Assembly (NCBI GenBank): GCA_047975215.1
Contig: JBKEDD010000096.1
Location: 29,180 to 93,179, forward strand
DNA length: 64,000 bases
Reading direction: 5' to 3'
Origin: JAGRMG01 sp047975215
Lineage (GTDB): Bacteria > Pseudomonadota > Alphaproteobacteria > Rhodobacterales > Rhodobacteraceae
The first letter of the stretch is position 1. Every line of letters starts with the position of its first letter. The translations under genes and the position numbers were made by a program. The notes beneath the pieces are model-generated. The model made no database searches. It saw only the letters and a list, made by a program, of their open reading frames with translations, and was not told where the DNA came from. This document shows positions 1-7,968 of this stretch, in pieces.

Positions 1-645
1 ATGCGTGCCGGGGGCGACATGCCGCTCCAGCAGGATCGCATCGAAGGACGAGGTGATCGTGATCAGCACATCAGCGGCGCGCAGCCCCTCGAGCGGGACC
101 GCCTCGAAGGGCAGCCCGGCCTCGCCCGCGACCGTTTCGAGATTGGGCAGCATCTCGGGGTGCAGGTTCCAGCCGATCACCTTTTCGAAATCGCGCTGCT
201 CCAGCGCCGCGCGCAGCTGGAACGCGGCCTGATGCCCGGCGCCGATCATGCCGATCACTTTTGCATCCGCACGCGCCAGATGCCGGATCGACACCGACGA
301 GGCGGCGGCGGTGCGCAACGCGGTCAGAAGGTTGCCCCCGACCATCGCCCGCACCTGCCCGGTATCGGGATCGAACAGGAACACGGTGGACTGGTGGTTG
401 ATCAGCCCCCGCCGCTCCATGTTGTGCGGCCAGTAGCCCCCCGCCTTCAGCCCCAGGGCCATCCCGGCGCCGTCGAATCCGCCCTTGAAGCCGTAAAGCG
501 CGTCCTCGTGCCCGAGCGCCTCGCGCACCACCGGAAAGTTGCGGGCCTCGCCTGCGGCCATCGCCGCAAAGACCTTCTCCACAGCGTCATATGCCGCCGC
601 CTGCGTCATCAGATCGGCGATCTCGCGTTCCGGCACGATCAGCAT
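1..645 (-). CDS. bhcD: Iminosuccinate reductase BhcD (ornithine cyclodeaminase/mu-crystallin family), C-terminus outside window
   Basis: Partial gene: 215 codons are present and no stop is reached at the window edge. The product belongs to the ornithine cyclodeaminase/mu-crystallin family; a Rossmann nucleotide-binding turn (GMIGAGHQA) follows an RTAAAS segment typical of the family. In the beta-hydroxyaspartate cycle, BhcD reduces iminosuccinate to aspartate with NAD(P)H, regenerating the amino donor. The specific assignment rests on its position as last gene after bhcA, bhcB and bhcC; family membership alone would only give an imine reductase or cyclodeaminase. The ATG at 645 is preceded by a GGGAG ribosome-binding site. 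About 125 bp rich in GC hairpins separate it from bhcC, so its expression may be partly uncoupled from the genes upstream. Confidence 0.85.
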   Translation of the reverse strand, partial: MLIVPEREIADLMTQAAAYDAVEKVFAAMAAGEARNFPVVREALGHEDALYGFKGGFDGAGMALGLKAGGYWPHNMERRGLINHQSTVFLFDPDTGQVRAMVGGNLLTALRTAAASSVSIRHLARADAKVIGMIGAGHQAAFQLRAALEQRDFEKVIGWNLHPEMLPNLETVAGEAGLPFEAVPLEGLRAADVLITITSSFDAILLERHVAPGTH

Positions 646-657
646 TCCATCACTCCC

Positions 658-771
658 TCAAGCTCGGTATCGCGGAAATCCGCGGGCCCATCTTCTGGCC
701 GCAAATATCCTCGGGGGGTGCGGGGGGCAGACGGCCCCCCGCCCGGCCGGGCCGGCACCGCCGGCCCGAAA
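658..771 (-). promoter_or_regulatory. bhcC-bhcD intergenic hairpins
   Basis: The gap between bhcC and bhcD holds two strong inverted repeats: GGGCCGGC/GCCGGCCC with a 3-nt loop near 750-770, and GGGGGGC/GGCCCCCC around 721-740. There is no clear U-tract, so they look more like RNA-stabilising or attenuating structures inside the operon than a full terminator. Function is inferred only from the base pairing. Confidence 0.4.
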
Positions 772-1935
772 TCAATAGGCCTTGCCGCGTGCCGAAACCG
801 GCCACAGGCATTCCACCTTGCCGCCGCGCACGCCGACATACCAGTCATGCACGTTGCAGGTCGGGTCGCAGTGGCCCGGCACCAGGCGCAGCCTGTCGTT
901 GACCTTGAGCACGCCGCCGGGGTCGGCGACAACGCCGTGTTCGTCGGAGCATTTCAGATATTCGACATCCGTGCGTCCGAACACCGTGGGCAGGCCGCTG
1001 TCCACCGACTGCGCCTTCAGCCCGGCATCGACAATGGCCTTGTCCGCCTTGGCGTGGCTCATCACCGAGGTCAGGATGAACAGCGCGTTTTCCCACTCGC
1101 CGCGGTCGATGCGGTTGCCCTCACGGTCGAGGATGCGGCCGTAATCGGCATCCATGAAGGCGTAGGATCCGCACTGAAGCTCGTTGTAGACGCCCGAGTT
1201 GCTTTCGAAATAATACGATCCCGTGCCGCCGCCGCCGACGATGTCGCAATCCAGCCCGGCCGCCTTCAGCCCCTGCACGGCATCTGTCACCTGGGCCACC
1301 GCGATATCCAGCTTGGCCTTGCGGTCCGCATAGCTGTCGAGATGCTGCATGGCGCCCTGGTAGGCCTGGATGCCGGCGAATTTCAGCCCCGGCGCGGCGT
1401 CGATCAGGCGGGCGATGTTGACCACCTCCTGCGTGCTGGTGACACCGCAGCGCCCGGCGCCGCAGTCGATTTCCACCAGCGCCTCGATCTCGGTGCCGTG
1501 CCGCACCGCCGCCGCCGACAGGTCGGCCACGTTGCCGGGGTCGTCGACGCAGACCAGCACCCGCGCGCCCAGCTTGGGCATCCGCGCCAGCCGGTCGATC
1601 TTGGCCGGATCCGTCACCTGGTTTGACACCATCACGTCGCGGATGCCGCCGCGGGCGAACACCTCGGCCTCCGAAACCTTTTGGCAGCACACGCCGCAGG
1701 CGCCGCCCAGTTCCTGCTGCAGCTTCGCCACGTCCACCGACTTGTGCATCTTGCCGTGTACGCGGTGGCGCATGCCATGCGCGCGGGCATAGTCGCCCAT
1801 CTTGCGGATATTACGCTCAAGCGCGTCCAGATCGAGGACAAGGCAGGGTGTCTGGATGTCCTTCTCGTCCATTCCCGGCAGCGCGGGCACGTCATATCCC
1901 ACTTCGAGGTCGTCGAAATTCACGGGTACGTTCAT
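772..1935 (-). CDS. bhcC: Beta-hydroxyaspartate aldolase BhcC
   Basis: 387-residue PLP-dependent protein of the D-threonine aldolase/DSD1-like fold: an alanine-racemase-type barrel at the N-terminus with the probable PLP lysine in HGKMHKS, and a C-terminal metal-binding segment GHCDPTCNVHD. In the beta-hydroxyaspartate cycle it condenses glycine and glyoxylate to erythro-beta-hydroxyaspartate. The ATG at 1935, with a GGGAG ribosome site just upstream, is preferred over the in-frame ATG at 1983, which would overlap bhcB. It lies 13 bp after bhcB on the same strand, consistent with a bhcABCD operon. Assignment combines family motifs and the complete neighbourhood. Confidence 0.93.
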   Translation of the reverse strand: MNVPVNFDDLEVGYDVPALPGMDEKDIQTPCLVLDLDALERNIRKMGDYARAHGMRHRVHGKMHKSVDVAKLQQELGGACGVCCQKVSEAEVFARGGIRDVMVSNQVTDPAKIDRLARMPKLGARVLVCVDDPGNVADLSAAAVRHGTEIEALVEIDCGAGRCGVTSTQEVVNIARLIDAAPGLKFAGIQAYQGAMQHLDSYADRKAKLDIAVAQVTDAVQGLKAAGLDCDIVGGGGTGSYYFESNSGVYNELQCGSYAFMDADYGRILDREGNRIDRGEWENALFILTSVMSHAKADKAIVDAGLKAQSVDSGLPTVFGRTDVEYLKCSDEHGVVADPGGVLKVNDRLRLVPGHCDPTCNVHDWYVGVRGGKVECLWPVSARGKAY

Positions 1936-1948
1936 GGTCTGGTCTCCC

Positions 1949-2920
1949 TCAATTGTACCAGGGCAGCCGGTCGAGATCGACATTGCCGCCGGTGATGATG
2001 ACGCCGACGCGCTTGCCGGCGAAGGCGTCCCTGTTCTTCAGGATGATCGCCAGCGGCACGGCGCTGGACGGCTCCATGACCACGCGAAGATGCTTCCAGG
2101 TCAGCTTCATCGCATCGACGATCTCGTCCTCCGAGGCGGTATAGATCGCGGCGACGTGCTTGCGCACGAAATGCCAGGTCAGATCCTTGAGCGGCACCAG
2201 CAGCCCGTCGGCGATGGTCTTTGGCGCGTCGTCGGCGATGATGTGCCCGGCCTCGAAGCTGCGAAAGGCATCGTCGGCCTGCTCGGGCTCGGCGGCGATC
2301 ACCCGGGTTTCCGGCGCCAGCGTCGCCAGCGTAAGGCAGGTGCCCGAGATCATGCCGCCGCCGCCGATCGGGGCGACCACGGCATCGAGCCCGTCGACCT
2401 GCTCGACGAACTCCCTCGAACAGGTGCCTTGCCCCGCGATTACCCGCGGGTCGTTGTAGGGATGCACGAAATCGCCCCCGGTCGCCGCCTGGACCCGCGC
2501 GAACGCCTCTTCGCGCGAACTGGTCGAGGGCTCGCATTCGGTGATCACCCCGCCATAGCGGCGCACCGTGTCCTTCTTGGCCTGCGGCGCCGTCTTCGGC
2601 ATCACCACGTTGCAGGGAATGCCCCGCAGCATCGCCGCGTAGCTGAGGCAAGAGGCATGGTTGCCCGAGGAATGGGTGGCCACGCCCTTGCGGGCCTGCT
2701 CATCGCCCAGCCCGAACACCGCGTTGGTGGCGCCGCGTACCTTGAAGGCGCCGGGTTCCTGGAAGTTCTCGCACTTGAAGAACAGTTCGCACCCGGCCAG
2801 GTCGTTCAGATATTGCGACGTGCGGACCGGCGTGCGGCGGATGTACGGGCCGATCCGCTCGTGCGCGGCGAGCATGTCCTCATAGGTCGGGATGTACATG
2901 GCTGCCTCGTCCCGCATCAT
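1949..2920 (-). CDS. bhcB: Beta-hydroxyaspartate dehydratase BhcB
   Basis: 323-residue fold-type II PLP enzyme of the serine/threonine dehydratase family. The PLP lysine sits in the motif GAFKVRGA near residue 53 and the phosphate-binding glycine loop is GGGGMISG near residue 165. In the cycle it converts erythro-beta-hydroxyaspartate to iminosuccinate, releasing water. The start codon overlaps the last codons of bhcA (2917-2920), so the two are translationally coupled. On sequence alone it could be a threonine dehydratase or serine racemase; the operon with an aminotransferase, an aldolase and an imine reductase makes the hydroxyaspartate role much more likely. Confidence 0.92.
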   Translation of the reverse strand: MMRDEAAMYIPTYEDMLAAHERIGPYIRRTPVRTSQYLNDLAGCELFFKCENFQEPGAFKVRGATNAVFGLGDEQARKGVATHSSGNHASCLSYAAMLRGIPCNVVMPKTAPQAKKDTVRRYGGVITECEPSTSSREEAFARVQAATGGDFVHPYNDPRVIAGQGTCSREFVEQVDGLDAVVAPIGGGGMISGTCLTLATLAPETRVIAAEPEQADDAFRSFEAGHIIADDAPKTIADGLLVPLKDLTWHFVRKHVAAIYTASEDEIVDAMKLTWKHLRVVMEPSSAVPLAIILKNRDAFAGKRVGVIITGGNVDLDRLPWYN

Positions 2921-4107
2921 TCGGCCGCCTGACGGGCGGCGTCGGTTCCGTGGCGGTAGAATTCCTGTGCCGCCGCGACCCCCGAGCCAAGCCTGATGTC
3001 AAGGCCGAGATCGGCCATCACCATTTCGGCCGTGGCCAGCCCCGACAGCATCATCGCATCGGTCAGGCTGCCCAGGTGGCCGATGCGGAACACCTTGCCC
3101 GCGACCTCGCCCAGCCCGACCCCGAAGGCCATGCCATAGTCGCTTGCGGCACGGGTAACGATGTCGGTGGCGTCGAACCCCTCGGGCGTGCGGATCGCCG
3201 ACACCGTGTCGGAACGGATATCGGGCGTGAGCGCGCACAGTTCCAGCCCCCAGGCATCGACAGCGCGGCGCACGCCTTCGGCGATGCGGTGATGGCGGGC
3301 GAACACGGCCTCCAGCCCCTCGCCCAGCAGCATCTCGCAGGACAGTTTCAGCCCGTTCAGAAGGCCCACGGCGGGGGTGTAGGGATAGGCGTTGTTTGCA
3401 TATCCCCGCGCCATGTCGCGCACGTCGAAGAAGGTGCGCGGCAGGCTGGCGGTTTCCAGCGCGGCCATGGCCTTGGGCGAAAACCCGACGATGGCCAGCC
3501 CGGCGGGCAGCATGAAGCCCTTCTGGCTGCCGGCAACGGCGATGTCGACGCCCCATTCGTCCATGCGGAAATCCATCGAGCCGATGGAGCTGACGCCATC
3601 CACGAACAGCATCGCCGGGTGGCCGGCGGCATCCAGTGCCCGGCGCACCGCCGCGATGTCCGAACGCACGCCTGTCGCGGTCTCGTTGTGGGTCGCCAGA
3701 ACCGCCTTGATCGCGTGGCCCTTGTCGGCGGTCAGGATCTCCTCGTAGCGGTCGGCGGGCAGGCCCGCGCCCCAGGGGGTTTCGACCACCGTCACCTTCA
3801 GCCCGTGGCGGTTGCACATGTCGATCCAGCGCAGGCTGAACATGCCGTTGCGCGCGGCCAGCACATGATCGCCGGGGCTGAGCGTGTTGGTCAGCGCGGT
3901 TTCCCAGCCGCCGGTGCCGGTGGAGGGAAAGATGAATATCTGCGCGGTCTTGCTTTTCAGCACCTGCTTAACACCGGCGATGGCGGGGTGCAGGATTTGC
4001 CCGAACAGCGGCGAGCGGTGATCCAGCGTCGGCATGTCAACGGCCTTGCGCAGCACCTCGGGCATGTTGGTGGGGCCGGGGATGAAAACCGGGTTCTGAA
4101 AGCTCAT
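2917..4107 (-). CDS. bhcA: Aspartate-glyoxylate aminotransferase BhcA
   Basis: 396-residue class V aminotransferase of the serine-glyoxylate/alanine-glyoxylate aminotransferase type. The N-terminus FIPGPTNMP and the PLP lysine in GSQKGFMLPAG (about residue 193) are family hallmarks. In the beta-hydroxyaspartate cycle it transfers the amino group of aspartate to glyoxylate, giving glycine and oxaloacetate. It is the first gene of the minus-strand bhcABCD operon and is divergent from the IclR gene; the 195-bp gap holds a candidate IclR-type operator. Serine-glyoxylate aminotransferase of the serine cycle is the alternative, but no serine-cycle partners are present. Confidence 0.92.
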   Translation of the reverse strand: MSFQNPVFIPGPTNMPEVLRKAVDMPTLDHRSPLFGQILHPAIAGVKQVLKSKTAQIFIFPSTGTGGWETALTNTLSPGDHVLAARNGMFSLRWIDMCNRHGLKVTVVETPWGAGLPADRYEEILTADKGHAIKAVLATHNETATGVRSDIAAVRRALDAAGHPAMLFVDGVSSIGSMDFRMDEWGVDIAVAGSQKGFMLPAGLAIVGFSPKAMAALETASLPRTFFDVRDMARGYANNAYPYTPAVGLLNGLKLSCEMLLGEGLEAVFARHHRIAEGVRRAVDAWGLELCALTPDIRSDTVSAIRTPEGFDATDIVTRAASDYGMAFGVGLGEVAGKVFRIGHLGSLTDAMMLSGLATAEMVMADLGLDIRLGSGVAAAQEFYRHGTDAARQAAE

Positions 4108-4170
4108 GATCTGCCCTCCTTTGGCGGTTGGGGGCAGAATAGCGGTGCGGACGGGATCGCGATATTTTTT

Positions 4171-4185
4171 TGAAAAATGCTTTCA
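4171..4185. promoter_or_regulatory. Candidate BhcR (IclR-type) operator
   Basis: TGAAAAATGCTTTCA is a perfect 5-bp inverted repeat (TGAAA/TTTCA) with a 5-bp spacer, the geometry typical of IclR-family operators. It is 64 bp upstream of bhcA and 118 bp upstream of bhcR, in an AT-rich stretch of otherwise GC-rich DNA. Binding by BhcR is inferred from placement. Confidence 0.5.
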
Positions 4186-4302
4186 TAGTTGGCGTTGTTC
4201 AGGATATCCTCGCATTATCAAGGTGTTGATTTTTTCACAGGCAGGCGGTCACTTTCATGAATATCCAGAAAGTCTTGCTTGATTCTCGCCCAGAGGCAGA
4301 CA

Positions 4303-5121
4303 ATGGCGGATGAATCGCGACGCAAGGGCCGCCCCAGGAGCCTGGCGGCCAGGCCCGGACGGGCGACCATTCAGGCGGTGGACCGCGCGCTTGACGTTCT
4401 GGATGCGCTGGCCGGGGCCGAAGGGCTGACGCTGAGCGATCTGGCCGGCCGGCTGGGCCAGTCGCCGGCGACGATGTACCGCGTTCTCGCCACGCTCGAG
4501 GCGCGCCGCATCGTCGAGATCGACCCGGCCGCGCAGACCTGGCATATCGGCGCCATGGCGTTCCGGCTGGGGTCGGCGTTTCTGCGCCGCAGCAGCCTGG
4601 CCGAACGCAGCCGCCCGGTGATGCGCGAACTGATGCAGGCCACGGGCGAGACCTCAAACCTCGGCATCGAGCGCGACGGACAGGTGATGTTCATCGGTCA
4701 GGTCGAGACCCACGAATCCATCCGCGCCTTCTTTGCGCCCGGCACGCTGTCGCCGATACACGCCTCGGGCATCGGCAAGGCGCTGCTGGGCCGCTATTCC
4801 GAATCCCGGCTGGAACGGTTTCTGCGCGGCGCCCGGCTGGAACGCTTTACCGCCATGACCATCGTTTCGCCCGACGCGCTGCGCGCCGATCTGGCGCGCA
4901 GCCGCGCCCGGGGCTGGGCGCTGGACGACGAGGAAAAGGCGCCCGGAATGCGCTGTGTCGCGGCCGCGATCACCGATATCTACGGCGAGGCGGTGGCGGG
5001 CATTTCGGTATCCGGCCCGACGCACCGGATGGAGCGCGCCCGGCTCGCGCGGATCGGCGCGCTGGTCAGCGACGCGGCGGCCGAGATCTCGCGGGGCATG
5101 GGCGCGCCGCCGCCGACATGA
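4303..5121 (+). CDS. bhcR: IclR-family regulator BhcR of the beta-hydroxyaspartate cycle
   Basis: 272-residue IclR-family regulator: an N-terminal winged helix-turn-helix (about residues 20-80, ending in PATMYRVLATLEARR) and a C-terminal effector-binding domain with the family's SPIHASGIGKALL segment. It is divergent from bhcABCD, the arrangement known for BhcR, a glyoxylate-responsive regulator of this cycle. The ATG at 4303 has an AGAGG ribosome site; an in-frame TTG at 4279 is less likely. The short basic N-terminal tail (ESRRKGRPRS) precedes the DNA-binding domain. Regulation of bhcABCD by this protein is inferred from position and family. Confidence 0.88.
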   Translation: MADESRRKGRPRSLAARPGRATIQAVDRALDVLDALAGAEGLTLSDLAGRLGQSPATMYRVLATLEARRIVEIDPAAQTWHIGAMAFRLGSAFLRRSSLAERSRPVMRELMQATGETSNLGIERDGQVMFIGQVETHESIRAFFAPGTLSPIHASGIGKALLGRYSESRLERFLRGARLERFTAMTIVSPDALRADLARSRARGWALDDEEKAPGMRCVAAAITDIYGEAVAGISVSGPTHRMERARLARIGALVSDAAAEISRGMGAPPPT

Positions 5122-5145
5122 GGCACGGGGCGGGCGCCCCGGCAC

Positions 5146-5985
<840 letters not shown>

Positions 5986-6095
5986 GGCGCGGCCCCTGCT
6001 GTTGCGGTCGCGATATTCAACCCCGGGGGACGGCATCGCGCCAACTTGTTTCTCGGCCGGGAAAGCAGGAAGGATTGCCTTGGAAAATTTGAAAC

Positions 6096-6131
6096 CGAAA
6101 CCGCCGCGAAACGGGGCGCGCGGCGGTTTCG
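6096..6131. promoter_or_regulatory. Strong hairpin in the allE / 6168 gene divergent gap
   Basis: A 13-bp perfect inverted repeat (6096-6108 with 6119-6131, CGAAACCGCCGCG) with a 10-nt loop lies 37 bp upstream of the plus-strand gene at 6168. The two flanking genes diverge, so it is not positioned as a terminator for either; a 5'-UTR structure or protein-binding site is possible. Confidence 0.4.
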
Positions 6132-6167
6132 CTTTCGGTTCGCGCGGGCAGAGGGTAGTTTGACGGC

Positions 6168-7247
6168 ATGGGCGAGGGCAGCGGCAGTTCATTCGATGAG
6201 GGCGGCACCCTGCGGTCGCCCTATGACACCGATCCGGTGCCCGAGGAAGATCTGTGGTTCCTGCCCGGCCCGGGCGCGGATGCGGCGCCGACCGATCCGC
6301 CCTGGCCGGTCGCAGCCCGGCAAGACAGCCTTGAGCCGGCGGCATGGCGCGCCGCCGAGGCCGAACAATACCGCGCCCTGCTGAGCGCGGTGCAGGCGGT
6401 GGCGCGCTTTGCCGAGCGGCTGCACGCCTCTCCCGAGGGGCTGGCCGGGCGGCTGGCGCTGCTGTCGGTGTCGGCGGCGCTGCGGGCCGAAGGCATCTGG
6501 TTCGGCCCCGAACAGATTGCGCTATACCGGGCGCTGCGCCTGGGGGCGGGCGACATGGCCCGCGATCTGGCACGCGCCACCTGGGCGGTGCGCCGGCTCG
6601 AGGCGGGGGCGCCGCCGCAGGACGGGGTGCGCGAATTTCTTGGCCGCAGCGAGGTGCACGATGCGCAGACCGCGCCGGGCGACGACCGCCCCGTGGGCGG
6701 CGAGCTGGATGCGCTTGGCCGGGCGTGGGCGGCGGGGTTGGCGATGCTGTCGGATTGCCACCCGCTGACGCGCGCCGCGTTCGGCTTTGCCTGCTGGCGG
6801 GCCGAGGGGATCACGCCCTGGGAGGAATTGCTGGAAGCCACCGTCGCGGCGCAGGTCGTGGGGGCCGAGGGGATGGCGCCGTTCCTGCCGCTGTCCGAGG
6901 GCGCGCGGTTTCAGCGCCACGACCCGGCCGCCGGGGCCGGGGCGCGGCTGGCGGCTTTCTATGGCGCGGTCGAGGCCGGCGCCCTGCGCGCGGCGCTGGA
7001 GCTTGGGCGGATGAGCCTGTGGCGCGACCGGGCGCGGGATGCGACCGCCGGCCTGTCGGGGCGCACGCCGCCGTTGCTGATCGGCGCGCTGCTGCGCTAT
7101 CCGGCGATGTCGGCGGAACTGGCGGCACAGGAAACCGGGGTTTCGCGGGCGTCGGCGCGGCGCAACCTGAACCTGTTTTCCGATCACGGCCTGATCCGCG
7201 AGATCACCGGCCAGGACCGCTACCGTTTCTGGACCGCCGCGGCCTGA
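6168..7247 (+). CDS. Helix-turn-helix protein, RHE_PE00001/DUF1612-like
   Basis: 359 residues, rich in Ala and Arg. The C-terminal 65 residues form a helix-turn-helix (LAAQETGVSRASARRNLNL) followed by a wing-like LIREITGQDRYRF, similar to the DNA-binding end of Fic-associated and DUF1612 proteins. The larger N-terminal part is alpha-helical and resembles the RHE_PE00001/DUF1612 group known mostly from rhizobial and other alphaproteobacterial plasmids; this resemblance is from memory and is tentative. It stands alone between the ureidoglycine gene and the phenylacetate operon, with no convincing ribosome site. No role can be assigned; a DNA-binding regulator is the best description. Confidence 0.55.
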   Translation: MGEGSGSSFDEGGTLRSPYDTDPVPEEDLWFLPGPGADAAPTDPPWPVAARQDSLEPAAWRAAEAEQYRALLSAVQAVARFAERLHASPEGLAGRLALLSVSAALRAEGIWFGPEQIALYRALRLGAGDMARDLARATWAVRRLEAGAPPQDGVREFLGRSEVHDAQTAPGDDRPVGGELDALGRAWAAGLAMLSDCHPLTRAAFGFACWRAEGITPWEELLEATVAAQVVGAEGMAPFLPLSEGARFQRHDPAAGAGARLAAFYGAVEAGALRAALELGRMSLWRDRARDATAGLSGRTPPLLIGALLRYPAMSAELAAQETGVSRASARRNLNLFSDHGLIREITGQDRYRFWTAAA

Positions 7248-7456
7248 GCGAATCAACCGGTTCGCACCGCATCCCGGGGTGCCGGCGGGCGTCGGCCCCG
7301 GGTCTGCGCGGCGGCCGGTTGCCTTGTATGTTAATTGTTACAAAAATATCCATTCGAAATCAAATCGGTAACGTTTTGATGTACTGGAAACAGCCTTTTG
7401 TTCCGGCGGTTTAGCGCATCGAATGCAGATTTCGGTAGCCTGATCCATCCTAAATG

Positions 7457-7470
7457 TGCATAATGGTACG
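7457..7470. promoter_or_regulatory. GGTA-N6-TACC-type operator (copy 1, pad operon)
   Basis: TGCATAATGGTACG matches the 14-bp motif shared by five promoter regions in this window (G-Y-A at columns 2-4 and GTAC at columns 10-13). It is 39 bp upstream of the thioesterase start, the first gene of the phenylacetate operon. This is the weakest copy: the dyad half-sites are TGCA and TACG. Confidence 0.45.
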
Positions 7471-7508
7471 CATATACCGCTTTAGCTTTGGCGCGATGGA
7501 AGGATACC

Positions 7509-7916
7509 ATGTCAGACAACCTCAAGGTCGGCGATACCGAGACCCGCACATTCACCGTCGATACCGACCGGACCATCGGCTTCATGGGCGAGGAATGCCG
7601 TGTCTACGCAACGCCTTCGCTGCTGCGCGACATCGAGAACACCTGCCGCGACATGATCGTGGCGCGCGTGCCCGAGGGCCAGGATTCGGTCGGCACCACG
7701 GTCAACATCGCCCATATGGCGCCGACGCTGCGGGGCATGGAAGCCACGATCACCGTGACCGTCGCGGAACTGGACGGGCGCAAGGTGGCGCTTGATATCG
7801 TCGCCTCCGATCCGCTCGATACCATCTGCAAGGGCCGGCATGAACGTTTCATCGTCGATGTCGAACAGACCCGCCAGCGGCTGCTGAAGAAGGCGGCCAA
7901 GGCAAAGGGCGCCTGA
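7509..7916 (+). CDS. FlK-like hotdog acyl-CoA thioesterase
   Basis: 135-residue single-domain hotdog protein related to the fluoroacetyl-CoA thioesterase FlK. The positions of the FlK catalytic triad appear as Thr35 (YATPS), Glu43 (DIENT) and His69 (NIAHMAPT). It probably hydrolyses an aromatic or aryl-acyl-CoA, perhaps releasing CoA from phenylacetyl- or phenylglyoxylyl-CoA, since it precedes padB by 52 bp in the same orientation. Substrate is inferred from context only. The ATG at 7509 follows a GGAAGGA ribosome site; the upstream in-frame start at 7488 lacks one. It is first in the operon, directly behind the operator at 7457. Confidence 0.78.
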   Translation: MSDNLKVGDTETRTFTVDTDRTIGFMGEECRVYATPSLLRDIENTCRDMIVARVPEGQDSVGTTVNIAHMAPTLRGMEATITVTVAELDGRKVALDIVASDPLDTICKGRHERFIVDVEQTRQRLLKKAAKAKGA

Positions 7917-7968
7917 ACCGGACGCGCAAAAACGGCCGGTCGAGCGACGCACCAGAAAGGCACGCAGC

